This document shows, one piece after another, positions 24,660 through 36,482 of a stretch of 64,000 bases of DNA. Positions within the stretch are counted from its first letter, which is position 1. The number at the start of each line of letters is the position of its first letter. The translations under genes were made by a program, and so were the position numbers. Source of the DNA: Vigna angularis (taxonomy: Eukaryota > Streptophyta > Magnoliopsida > Fabales > Fabaceae); assembly GCF_016808095.1 (NCBI RefSeq), contig NC_068973.1, positions 11,714,501 to 11,778,500 on the forward strand. Direction: 5' to 3'. The notes under the pieces were generated by a model. The model searched no databases, was not told where the DNA came from, and saw only the letters and a program-made list of their open reading frames with translations.

Positions 24660-25818
24660 CCATACAAAAACCTCCTCACGGCAGCATTTGTAATTGTTTG
24701 TTCTTCTGAGAGACCTGTTTTGTTTTCCTATCCTCGAAATTCGTTAGTTCATCTGTTTTGCCCTGTGTTTATTTCAATCTTGTCTACAATAGTGTCCACT
24801 GTTTGTGTATCTCAGTGATTAAATGTAACTGCAACCCATTCCTCTTCTTTGGTTCACTTCAAGCTGTTCTTGTTCCTTTTGGAGTCTCCTTGCAGAAAAA
24901 TGTAAATTTGATTTCGGATTAAGATACCCTTTTGCTTTTCAATCAATGCCCAAATCCTCAAAAGTGTTCTGAATCTTTCCAATCATGGTCTCATTCATGG
25001 AATCTCGTTAATCTATGCCAGATTCCCATTTGGGTCTAGCTTACTCATCTTTGACCTTCCTGATCTTTTTATGAGCATTCTTCTCGGTGCTTTTAAATTC
25101 TAACAAATGCAGGTTGTGAAGATGTGTTTCCGTTAGTCGTGTTGGATTGCCCTCCATAGCTATAGCTTCAGAACCGAAATTTGATTAACCTTCGTTTGAG
25201 TGTATTAACTGTACCATGTAACTGAATGCTGCCAATCTGTTTCTACTGTGTTATTTCTAGGAGTTCGTTTGGTCTCTATGGATAGCATATGGAGGGAAAT
25301 GTTGGATCTAGGATTTGTCATGGCTGAGCGCTAGTCTTCATTTTCAGCTTTGAGCAGAGTGTCTTCTCTTCTTGTTCAAGTGTTGACTATAGCATAAACT
25401 CTCTAATATTCTTTCAGTTTCTCTTGGATATGTAATCCAATTGCTTTTTACTCAATTACTGACTTGTTCTTTTGTTACTCATAACAATACATCCAAAAGT
25501 TCTTCATAAATTCTTTGAAATGTAAATTCTTCAACTAGATTCATTCATTCAATTTCTTTATCAAGGGCCTGAAGTGCTCAACAATAAAAAAAATGAGTAT
25601 ACCTTCTTCAACTTTTCCTGTTTGTGATGATATGTAGGATTCTGTTATCCCTGCCCGAGTCATATTTGATATTTTCACATATTCAGCTTTGATCACTATG
25701 TAAACCTCTAGAGCTCCTTTCAAGTATTTTGTTTTTTTCTTCTCTTTTTCCTTTCTGTTTTTGCTCTATACATCAGAATTTAAGATCAATATCAGTTCCT
25801 TGGTATTCCAAGACTTTC
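24660..25818 (+). promoter_or_regulatory. long 5' leader rich in ATGTAA minimal upstream ORFs
   Basis: Between the presumed start site and the main ATG there are six ATGTAA hexamers, each a start codon followed at once by a stop: 24823, 24900, 25216, 25430, 25521 and 25698. Several short upstream ORFs are also present, for example an 8-codon one starting at 24946. A pyrimidine-rich tract ending CATCAG at 25776 is a strong candidate 3' splice site, so part of this interval is probably a leader intron and not every hexamer need be in the mature mRNA. AUG-stop elements are established boron-responsive control elements in the Arabidopsis boric acid channel gene NIP5;1, and upstream-ORF control has been reported for BOR1. 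Confidence 0.5.
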
Positions 25819-28800
25819 ATGGAGGAAACATTTGTTCCCTTCCGTGGGATTAAGAATGACCTCAAAGCAAGAATTACATGCTACAGACAAGATTGGAGCA
25901 GTGGATTCCAAGCAGGAATCAGGTTTGTGCTATAAATTTTCTGATTCAAAAATATTACTGTTATAACCGAGGTTTGTTGCATTCATTGATATTGTAATAA
26001 ATTGCTAACAAATGTGGTCCCAGAGATCCCAAAAGCCTTCGTGTTGTGGCCAAAATCATGGCCGTGGACTATGTTTTAAAACCTTGGTTATAACTTGACT
26101 TGTGATTTGTTTTCAACCCCTTCCCTCTCCTCAAATCAATCAACCTAATGCGTGCAAACTTAAAATTTGTCAATGATTTAATGTTTATGTTTTCTTATAT
26201 AGGATCCTTGCCCCAACTACATACATATTTTTTGCTTCTGCAATTCCTGTTATTTCTTTTGGCGAGCAACTCGAGAGAAATACTGGTACGTCAACATTTT
26301 TCAGGTTCTGTCTCCTTTTGGTATTTTAGTCATTGTTTGCTAAGTAATGTATCTTTGATCATATTACACAGATGGAACTCTCACTGCTGTTCAAACTCTT
26401 GCATCAACTGCACTCTGTGGAGTTATCCACTCAATCATTGGAGGCCAGCCTCTGCTCATACTCGGCGTAGCTGAGCCAACAGTTCTGATGTATACATTCA
26501 TGTATAACTTTGCTAAGGATCGTGAGGATTTGGGACACAAACTATTCCTACCTTGGACTGGATGGTATCTTTGGAGCTCCTTGTGTGGTTTACTTTTTGT
26601 TTAGAGCATTACTGGTGAACTAAAGTTACTTAATAATTTATTCATTTATTTGAACTTAGGGTGTGTGTTTGGACTGCCCTGTTGCTTTTCTTGCTGGCCA
26701 TTCTTGGTGCATGCTCCATAATCAATAGATTCACACGTGTTGCTGGCGAATTATTTGGTCTGTTAATTGCAATGCTCTTTATGCAGCAGGCTATAAAGGT
26801 GAGTTTGCATCAGCCATGAACCATGTAGCAACTTGTATCTTGTATATGTGGTTCCCAAATAGGAGTCTCTCATCCACAATTACATAAAGTGAAACTCATG
26901 TTTAATATTCTCTATTGTAAAGGGACTTGTGGAAGAGTTTGGTGTGCCTAAGAACCAGAGAGAAGGTACCAATCAGATTGCCCTCCAGTCATCTTGGTTG
27001 TTTGGCAATGGAATGTTTGCTTTGGTTTTGTCATTTGGTCTTCTTTATACTGGTCTACAAAGCCGCAAAGCTAGATCCTGGCGTTACGGGTCAGGTATTG
27101 ATTACATTTATAGAATTATGATCTCAAAATTCAATAGGGAAGTTAAGTCCATTACAAGATTGAGCACAAGCTTGGGATTACTTCCAATAAACCAATTTTG
27201 TGACTTCGAGTTCTAATTCAGCTGTCTGTTTCCTTTTTTCCATTTGTCAAATATTGCCTTAATGTATTCTTCTGAGTTATCCTGCACCACAATAGCTTCT
27301 TACCAACATTTTAATTGTTATGAAACATGGTTATATTATAGGTTGGCTACGGGGATTCATAGCTGATTATGGAGTCCCTCTAATGGTTCTGATATGGACT
27401 GCTGTGTCTTACATACCAGTCAATAAGGTTCCAAGGGGAGTCCCTAGGCGACTTTTCAGTCCAAATCCATGGTCTCCCGGTGCATACTCAAATTGGACTG
27501 TTGTCAAGGTGATTCTGATTATTTATGCGTGTATTACTCTGATAGCACTTAGTGGATAATGTCTCTATACAGAAAGCTACATTGTTGCTTACTTTTCTTA
27601 CATTTTGCAGGAAATGTTGAATGTGCCCATCCTGTATATTATTGGAGCATTTATACCAGCAACTATGATTGCTGTGCTTTACTACTTCGATCACAGTGTT
27701 GCATCACAACTTGCTCAGCAGAAGGAGTTCAATCTAAGAAAACCGTCATCTTATCATTATGATTTGCTGCTCTTGGGATTTTTGGTATGTAATTTTTTAA
27801 AATACTTTCACATTCAATTGTGGTACCAGTGCAATTGAAAGCAATTCGTAATGTGTTTTTGCTGCATCTGCCTCATATTTCCTTTTTAATTCTTATTCAT
27901 TGTTGGCCAGACCATATTGTGTGGGCTTATTGGAATCCCTCCTTCTAATGGTGTGATTCCTCAATCTCCAATGCACACGAAGAGCTTAGCTACTCTAAAA
28001 CATCAGGTAATATAGTTTTTACTGACTTTTAAGTAGACTATATCTCAACATCATGGATGCTTTTTTCCACTTTCTGTTTTTTAGTTTGAAAAGAAATAGT
28101 TTGTTTTTCAGATTTCTCATAGTCTAACCATCTCAGTTCTGCTTTAACTTTGTTCGGATATGTTGTTGAATTATTATATCTATCTTGGTTCTTGGTTCTT
28201 GATTTTTTTTTTTTTTTTTTTTTTGTATCTTTACCCTGTCTGATTATGCATGTCACAACTGGACAATTATGATAGGATGAAAGAGTATGGTGGAAACAGA
28301 GGAGAGTGGTAGATTTTCATTTTTAATCAATAGAGTCACAAAATATTTATTAGAAGTAGGTAATGAGTGGAGGGTTACGTATAATCTCTTGTTTCATTAT
28401 CATTTTAAAAGTTCTCAAATTTGACCTTTTGCTATCTATAGAAAAATAATCATCTCCCATTTTGTTTATTCTTGTTTATATATGGCTTAGCTAAGATAGT
28501 TGACTGTCATATACATTTGATTTGTTTGAAACAGCTTTTACGGAATAAGCTTGTATCTACTGCACGAAAAAGCATGAGGAGGAATGTTAACTTGAGCCAG
28601 TTGTACCAAAATATGAAAGAAGCATATGATGAAATGCAGACTCCATTGGTTCCCCAAATGCCACCTACCTTGGTAAATGTGCTGCATGATTTCCAATTGA
28701 TTTGAAATTTGTGATCTTGTTTATCCTTATCCTTGGTTTATTCATCAAGCAGGGGCTGAAAGAACTGAAGGAGTCTACTATTGAACTGGCTTCAAGTCAT

Positions 28801-30256
28801 GGATATATTGATGCCCCTGTTGATGAGGTTGTCTTTGATGTGAATAAGGATGTCGATGACCTTTTGCCAGTTGAAGTTAAAGAGCAACGTCTAAGCAATC
28901 TGCTTCAGGCATTGATGGTTGCAGCTTGTGTTGCTGCCATGCCCCTTTTGAAGAAGATACCCACTTCAGTGCTTTGGGGCTACTTTGCCTTTATGGCCAT
29001 TGAAAGCTTACCAGGAAATCAGTTTTGGGAGCGAATCTTGTATCTTTTCACTGCTCCAAGTCGAAGATACAAGTATATCAATACTTATAGTCAATTTCAT
29101 CAATCTTAATATTAACATATTCTTGTGTGTGTTTGCATTCACATTCAGTATTGGCATTTCATTTTATCTGATTACCCTTTTTGCTTTCCTACTTTCCTAG
29201 ACTGCTGGAGGAATACCATGCCACCTTTGTTGAGACGGTTCCCTTCAAAACAGTTGCTATGTTTACTGTGTTCCAGACAGTGTACTTGCTTCTCTGCTTT
29301 GGCTTAACCTGGATACCAATTGCTGGGGTCCTTTTCCCACTGTTAATCATGCTTCTTGTCCCAGTACGGCAATATTGCCTTCCAAAGTTTTTCAAAGGTG
29401 CCCATCTTCAGGAGCTCGATGCAGCAGCATATGAAGAAGCACCTGCCATTGCTTTCAACATGTCCTTTGAAGTAAGTAGTTCCAACCACACAAGCTTTCC
29501 ATAACCTTTATACACTTTAACTTTTGGAGAAATCTGATATAAAATTTACGTTTCAAAATATGAGCTTGTTTGTGTAAACATGAGTCTAAGAGACATTGAG
29601 AAAGTTGAACAACGTATAAGGATGAAGATCCATAAACTCATTATCTTAAAATTTTAGGTTGGAAGTAATGGAAATCCCTTTATGTTGTTAAGAGTTCAAG
29701 GTGACTTGGAAATCTTATATTAGGTAAAAATGAGTAAGATGAGTAATATATAGGTAGAAAGATTCATAAACTAACTGCTTAAAGGTTTTGGGTTGAAAAT
29801 GATATCTGGTATGTATTTTTTATATAGACTTGTTCACAACTCGGTTTTATATAACAAAGTAATACCTTAAAGAGAAGCTTTGCATCATATTTATCCATCA
29901 GCAGAGCTCTTGTTGACAGTTTAATGTCTCTATAAACCTGACAGGGTCAAGGTGGACAAGCACCAACAGTAAATATTAGTGGTGGGGAAATTCTTGATGA
30001 AGTTATTACTCGGAGTCGTGGAGAGATTCGACGCACACAAAGCCCGAAAACAACAAGTTCAACACCAACTTCAACCGGAGATATAAGACCAGCTAGTAGC
30101 CCTCGGATAGGAAGAAGCATTCCTAGCCCTCGAGTGACTGAATTGAGAGGGGAAAGCAGTCTGAGACCATCTGGGAAGGAGATCAAGTTAATACAAACAC
30201 CTAGTCCACGCTCACCAGTTCTTGGAAAAGTTACCAAAGGTTCACCTTCAAGCTAA
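25819..30256 (+). CDS. BOR1-like: BOR-type borate exporter (SLC4-like anion transporter)
   Basis: Twelve coding exons: 25819-25922, 26203-26285, 26372-26564, 26660-26798, 26923-27094, 27342-27508, 27611-27784, 27911-28006, 28535-28672, 28753-29072, 29201-29471, 29945-30256. Together they make 2,169 bases, exactly 723 codons (722 residues), close to the usual 700 or so. All introns are GT..AG. The protein opens [14 protein letters not shown] ([15 protein letters not shown]) and carries the HCO3-/borate transporter domain: [136 protein letters not shown]. It has around ten or more membrane segments. The loop has two YxxM signals (YQNM, YDEM) matching Tyr sorting motifs reported for AtBOR1. The Ser/Pro-rich tail is typical of BOR1/BOR2. 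It should export borate at the plasma membrane for xylem loading. No lesion is seen. Confidence 0.95.
28202..28224. repeat. poly(T) run in intron 8 of the borate exporter gene
   Basis: About 23 consecutive T, within the longest central intron (28007-28534). On the minus strand it produces a meaningless Lys-rich frame. Confidence 0.85.
29585..29790. repeat. two copies of the dispersed repeat inside intron 11
   Basis: 29594-29670 and 29725-29800 repeat the wording of the cluster at 21150-22030 (GTTGAACAACGTATAAGGAT, CCATAAACTCATTATCTTAA; GTAAGATGAGTAATATATAG, TTCATAAACTAACTG). The repeat family has therefore inserted within the transcribed gene without touching an exon. Confidence 0.65.
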
Positions 30257-30531
30257 AATGTACCTTCATGTTACGCTCTAGAGGTTATGAACTTGGTTTT
30301 GTCACAAAATTGTTGTCTTCTCAATGCGTTTTCTTCTTTCTTTTTTAACTTCTTTTTATCAGAGTTTGTTGTTTGATAGCTACTTTGTCATTCTTAGTAA
30401 TATAAAAATGGGCAGGGATACAGTTGAATGTCAGTAATGTTGCTGTTTTGGATTTTAGTTTTATGTGGTTCTGGTGATGTTTTAAAAATCAATGAAGTGG
30501 TTGTTTGGTGCCTTGAAAAGACTCTTTCTTT

Positions 30532-30537
30532 AATAAA
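30532..30537 (+). terminator. candidate polyadenylation signal of the borate exporter gene
   Basis: AATAAA about 280 bases after the stop codon. The AATATAAAA near 30400 is an alternative nearer signal. Confidence 0.35.
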
Positions 30538-30559
30538 AAGTAATAAAGATAAAGATATA

Positions 30560-31939
30560 TATCTACCTTTGAATTTTTGTTCGATGGTGTTATGATGCAC
30601 TTAAGTTATGTTTGATCCAAGTCTATATATAAACTTGATTTTCGATGGATGTTGATTTTACAAAATTGATTTTGGTTTAAAGTGACAGGAAAGAATTGAT
30701 TAATGTTTAGAAACATTTTACAAGGAATTATAAAAGAAAAACTTGATTTTATTCATTGCAAAACATTTAAATGTTGCATTTGTCTTTAAAGAACTATGTT
30801 CAAGTTTGAAAGTTAAACCCCATTTCCCCATTAAAAGTTGACACTATTACATTTTAACTACTTTAATTAGTATTTTTTTTAACATTTAACAAAGCTTTCA
30901 AATATTTCTATAAAGTATTGATTTTTTTTAATCGGATACCTAGGTTTACTTTTTTCTCCAAAGATTCGATCACTTTAAAGGAAATAAATATTTACCTTAC
31001 AACTTTTCACAAAACAAAACTTTTGATTTCATATAAATGTACCTGGGAGTCATACAAATACTTATAAATTTGGAGATCAGAAAATTTTCAAGTATAGGAC
31101 ACTAATTTAAAAAATTCAAAGTAAAAAATTCCACTTTTTAAACTTTTTTTTTACTGTATTCGTTGTAAGAAATGGAGTAACAAAGTATCAGTGTCTTATA
31201 TATATATCGGATTATTTTTACATTTTATTTGTGCAAATAATTTCCATGAAATACTAATTTCAATGTAAAACTAATGTTTATATAGACAAGGCCATGATAT
31301 GATGTGTTAGCTAACATTTTAGTTTTCAAAAAAGAAACAGTTAGGTTTGTTAGCAATATATAAAATAAAATGTTCTTAAAGTTCCATTTTAGAGTGTTGA
31401 TGCAAATGTGATAATGTCATCAAGTCTTTATCACAAGTTGGTTATGAACTTAACCTTTCCGACCATTTGTTTGTCACAATTAATCAGCTGTACGGACTGA
31501 TGAGTTCATTTTACCAAAATATTTCTTTTTGTGCATGTGTTTTAAGTATGGAAAATAAAACATTCACAGTGACACTGATTAAGAGAGAAAAGGAAAGAAA
31601 GGTATCATTAGTCAAATGTTATGTTAGTTATTCTTAATGATAAGTGATACGATATAATGCTTTGATAAATGTTGTGTAGAGAAATATCATATAATTCAAA
31701 TAAGAGGTTTTACTTTATCTTTGTTACGTTTAAATTTCCATTCAATTATTGTTTAATCTTAAGTTTGTTCACAAGTGTTAGATATTTATATTTGAGATAT
31801 TTTTTATTTTAGAGTTTAAAAATATGTCATGATTTTGTTTTTAAACGATGTCTCAAAGAATTAAAAGATAAATTGTATTTAAATTATTCTTGACTTCAAT
31901 TTTTAAGTGACGTGAAACTATTAAACATATTAGAATAAA
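30560..31939. other. A+T-rich non-genic stretch
   Basis: No gene or element boundary recognised on either strand. Confidence 0.65.
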
Positions 31940-32785
31940 TCTCCAATCAAGGCCTAGAGGAAACAATGATTTATCTTTAGAACCATTTTTCTATTTCCTA
32001 AATCTCTAAGCTTCAAAGTAAACAATATTTTTAATGTGGTTATTGATGCTAAAATGATATTATTTCAACATACTTGAGGTTAGACATTAGCACCATTTGT
32101 GAGATGAAAAAGTGGTTCCAAAGACAAACATCAGTTTCATTAACTCTCAACTGTGGGTGTGTTCTAGTATGCCTAATAGTTGAACATTATTTAAGAGTTG
32201 AAGTCTATGATAATTTATATGTTTATATCTTGCTCCCTTAACCTATTGAAGTGTTTTTTAAGGAGCATGACAGAGCTTTGGACTTCAAAGAAGCCTTGAA
32301 TGCATGGAAAAATGGTTCCAACAAACCCTTGCTACCCTTAGTTCTTAAGTAGGAGGCTTGCTTCGATAGGCTCAAGAGTCTTACATCAATTAAGAGTCAA
32401 GACCAAGGAAAATTTAAATACATATTTCCTCTTTAACCTTTTGAAGTACCTTTTGAAGACAATCATAAAATAAATTCGAGGTCCCAAGCAAACAATATCT
32501 CAAATAGGTGATACATCCTAACAATGTGATTCCAACAAACTTAAGGTTAACACATTAGTGTTGTCAATAGAGATGGAAAGATAGTTCAAAAGAAGAACTT
32601 TCATTCCCCTTAACCATCGATCCGAGGTTTGTTCAAATATGCCTAATAGTACACATTGCTTAGAGTCAAGGTAAAAAATAATTCACATACATTTTCCTCC
32701 CTTAGTTTATTAAGTTGTCTTTTAAGGATAAAATTTTAACAAAACTCCAAACTTCAAAATAGATAATATCTAGATGTGTTTATTG
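31940..32785. repeat. three diverged tandem units of about 280-300 bases
   Basis: Recurrent wording marks the units: GTTCTAGTATGCCTAATAGT (32162) and GTTCAAATATGCCTAATAGT (32631); TAACCTATTGAAGTGTTTTTT (32238), AACCTTTTGAAGTACCTTTT (32435) and AGTTTATTAAGTTGTCTTTT (32700); CAAAGTAAACAATATTTTTA (32013), AAGCAAACAATATCTCAAAT (32497) and AATAGATAATATCTAGATGT (32757). There is no coding potential. An ancient tandem duplication is the simplest reading. Confidence 0.6.
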
Positions 32786-33229
32786 ACCTTATTGAAATGA
32801 AAGAGAGAAAGAAGCATAGATTGAATCCCTTATGTTAAATACACACATAGGATAATGTATTATAAAAGAAGTACACAAAACATAAGCTAAACCCTTTCAT
32901 TATTAATATACATGACATTATATTTAATAATATTTAATAATATCTAACACACTCTCTCAAGATATACATATTAATTGTATCTACCAAACTTGTGACAAAA
33001 ATTAACTAATTTTAGGTCTCCATAAAAACTTAGTAAAATTATATATATTAATTGATATTTAAGTTAACAAACTTAATTTTGATGTTTCCAAATATAATAT
33101 TTTTTCAAATAAAAAGATAATCAATCTCAATATGTCAATTAAGTATTAAATCCTAATAAGATGGATATTGCATTTATATACTTCCTAAATCATGAATAAA
33201 TAAATATATTTATAGAAATTCTATTACTT
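32786..33229. other. non-genic, possible Copia edge wording
   Basis: The phrase CTAACACACTCTCTCAAGAT at 32944-32963 and the following CTACCAAACTTGTG recall the region next to a Copia LTR on the minus strand, but no LTR pair or coding remnant supports an element. Confidence 0.3.
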
Positions 33230-35065
33230 GAAAATAATCAATTATTATATCATAATATATAAAAAATATAATAGAATATGATAATAAATCATTATTATAT
33301 AATAATATGCTAATTGCAAATATATTAGGAATATAACAAGTTTGATAATAAATTATTATATCATATGTTATTTTAAATATCTTGGAATTATGTACATAAG
33401 TTTTCTCATTCTGAAACTAGAAATTAGAGCGGTCAAAACGGGTAACTCGACTCGACTCATCCCGGTCCACCACGGGTTGGTCACTTAATGAGCCAACCCA
33501 ACTCGACTCATTTATTAGCGAACTGAAAAAGTTAGAACTTAGCTCGATCCACCACAGGTTGATGGATTAAACGTGTTGGTTCATTATCTCACTTAATTAT
33601 ATAATTTATTTATAAAAGCAAAAAATTATAATTTTCTTTTAATTCAAATATAAATAAATTTCACTCTAAAATGATGTTAAACTTCAAAGACAATTAAAAA
33701 AAATATAATACAATCCAAGCATAATCCAAAAACAAGCACAAAAGGCGAATACATAACATTGATAACTTTTGTATCACTTATCCATTAATAATATTAGAAT
33801 CTTGAATAGATAAATTTATAATATTTTTCTTTCTTGAAACATCTTCTTCTTTATCCCCGTCAACAATATAATAAAAAAAATGCTAACTAATAATATTGAA
33901 ACACAAAATAATAAATAATTAAATTAAATTAGGTAGGTTATTGACTCGGATGAGCTCGGTTCTAAGTGAGTCGAGTTGAAAACTAACCGGATAAAAGAAT
34001 TACATTTTTTCCAAATCCAACTTGGTCCAAACTCGTGTGGGTCAAGTTGGCTCGCGAGTTACAATCCATTTTGCCAGTACTACTAAAAATAAAATACACG
34101 CAAATTGTGTTGGATATGAATGAGTTTATAAATGTATCTGAACTTAGGAAAATAACATACTTAAAAGAATGACATACTCGATAAAAACTTAATTTAATTT
34201 AGATAAAAATCCAAACTAAGAAAAAAAAATACACATCTAAAAAAAATAACAATTTAATTCTTGAGAGTCCTACACTTCACTCAACTATATCCATCAATTT
34301 TTTGTAAGAACAAACAAACGGAAAAGAAAGAAAAATAAAAAGTCAATGATTAGATATAATTTATCTTACAATAGTTCAATATTAAATTTCTTATGTTATG
34401 CCACGGCGTAACAACCAGTACAACTACATGTTTTGTTTAGTTTGTATAGATAATAGATCATAGAATAATTAATTGCATGTTACTTTATATCAAACTTTGG
34501 GTATTTGATATTTAGTTAGAAGTATTTTAGTTCTATTTTTTTTTCCCATTTTGATACTTTATGTTCGATCAAACCTTTTCCTAAATTGTTCTAGGTCTAG
34601 CATTTCTTTGACTTGCACATTTACTTTTTGCCTAATTCAATATACGTTATATTTCTAATATATATAACTTAAAGTTTGATATGATTTTAATCGATCAAAT
34701 CTTTATATTAATAAATTTAAAAATTTCTTTAACTTCTTCCACATATTTTAATATATTTTATTAAAATGTAATAAGAAAACACAAAAGCTAGAAAAAAACC
34801 ATATTAAATAGCTTTTTAATTCGTGGGAATAATCAAGTCAAAAATAAAAGAAGCACTTACACGAAGGTAAAATCTTAAAAAAATTCTACAAACCAATCAA
34901 CACATTATTAATGCAAGATTTCTATCAATGAATTTTCCATTTTCCAAATGGCTTTGTTCCATCAAATGTTTCACTCTTATGTCATTATAGAAACAGCTTA
35001 GATTAAAGCCTCTATTTTGGGAATCGAAAGTCTTGCACGTGGTGGGTGAGTACAAGTGACAATTA
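33230..35065. repeat. tandem segmental duplication, copy A (uninterrupted apart from a hAT element)
   Basis: Copy A matches copy B (35066-48040) in the same order: AATCAATTATTATAT; CTAATTGCAAATATATTA; CATAAGTTTTC; ACAATTTA..TTGAGA..CCTACACTTCAC; TTTCTTATGTTATGCCA..CGTAACAACCAGTAC; GAAGTATTTTAGTTCTAT; TTTTGATACTTTATGTT; CACGAAGGTAAAAT; CTTGCA.GTG..TGAGTA. After removing the hAT insertion the unit is about 1.2 kb. No coding function is visible. It acts as a natural empty-site reference for the insertions in copy B. Confidence 0.8.
33425..34082. mobile_element. non-autonomous hAT element, 658 bp
   Basis: Starts TAGAGCGGTCAAAACGGGT and ends CATTTTGCCAGTACTA (an imperfect inverted repeat of the start). 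It is flanked by an 8-bp duplication with one mismatch (CTAGAAAT at 33417-33424, CTAAAAAT at 34083-34090). An 8-bp target duplication and TAG-type ends are hAT hallmarks. It contains no transposase. It is related to 46738-47667 and to the degenerate copy at 6665-7306. Confidence 0.8.
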
Positions 35066-35205
35066 TTATAGATAATCAATTATTATATTATAATATATTA
35101 GAGATATTAAATAAATAATAAATTATTATTATATAATAATAATAATATACTAATTGCAAATATATTAAGAATATAATTTTTTTTGATAATGAATTATATT
35201 ATTAG

Positions 35206-35206
<1 letters not shown>

Positions 35207-35251
<45 letters not shown>
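35207..35251. repeat. (AT)n microsatellite
   Basis: About 45 bases of AT in copy B; the matching place in copy A has no such expansion. Confidence 0.9.
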
Positions 35252-35253
<2 letters not shown>

Positions 35254-36283
35254 TTTTCCTGCTAGAAAACTATAAATAAACTGTAGATAGACCGTGCTAA
35301 ATGAATGAGTTTTTGTCATTCTTTCATTAATTGTAGTTTGCAGATATTAATTTTCAACTTAGTAAAATGATATACGACATACCTGACAAACTAAAAATCC
35401 AAGAAAAACAATACATATCTCACAAAAAATAACAATTTAGCTTTTGAGAATCCTACACTTCACCTCAAAAGTATCCATCAAATGTTTGTAAGAAAAAACA
35501 AACGGGAAAGAAAAGAAAAAAAAAAATAAAAATAGGTCAACGATTAGATAGAATTTAACTTTTAATACTTCAATATTAAATTTCTTATGTTATGCCATAG
35601 CGTAACAACCAGTACAACTACATGTTTAAATTCTAATGATAATAGATCATAAAATAATTTATTACATGATACTTTATATTGGGTATTTGATATTTAGTTA
35701 GAAGTATTTTAGTTCTATTTTTTTTTTTCGGTTTTGGGTTGAGAAACTGTATTCTTATTTAAACAGTGCTATTCCAAACTTCGATTATTAAATAGTTGTT
35801 TGAGTCATTCGATTTATTTAGGAGTTATATGAACAAGTATTCTCACGTTCAAGTGAATGATTTTCCTTAAAGATATTGTAATAAAATTAAATTATCAAAT
35901 GTAACTTTTAGATTTTCCTTATCAAACATATATTTATAAAACTTGCGCTTACAATTAGGTCTAATCTATTAATTACTAATAAATGATTTTTATTATTTTT
36001 ATTAATTTTCAATTAATGACTATTATACTTATTAATTACCCATTAATAACAATTATCATTCAAATTAATTATTAATTAATTATTATTCCTGACTGATCGG
36101 TCATTCTATTGTTGGATGGTTGGTCGCTTGGTTCTTGGCTGACAGGGTGTCATACAGTACATAGGTCTTCAAAGTCCGAGCATGATATAATGTGCGAAGG
36201 AGTTTTAAGTAGGCTGCTTCCGATGTAGATTAGTTTTACCTTCGACACTTGTCTTTGTGTGCTATTGTAAGTAAGGCTAGAGT

Positions 36284-36482
36284 TAAAAAGCGTTTCCTAC
36301 AGGTTGGTTTAAGGTAAGTCGTGAGTTTGAAAAACTTCTATGACCACCCGTAGAGGGCTTGACAAGAGTTGAAAAACATTCTCTGTTGGCTGGTTGAAGG
36401 TAAGTCAGGAGTTGACAAACCTATCCTGACCACCCGTGAAGGGCTCGACAAGAGTTGAAAAACATTCCCTGTCGGCTGGTTG
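36284..36482. repeat. tandem repeat of about 88-bp units
   Basis: Two units with the landmarks GGTAAGTC, TGACCACCCGT, AGGGCT, GACAAGAGTTGAAAAACATT and GGCTGGTTG, lying inside the LTR-element remnant. Confidence 0.8.

Noticed and set aside
24823..25703. Treating all six ATGTAA hexamers as certain mRNA elements
   Set aside because: A leader intron ending at 25776 is likely, so exonic status is unproven. The observation is kept as a finding, with that limit.
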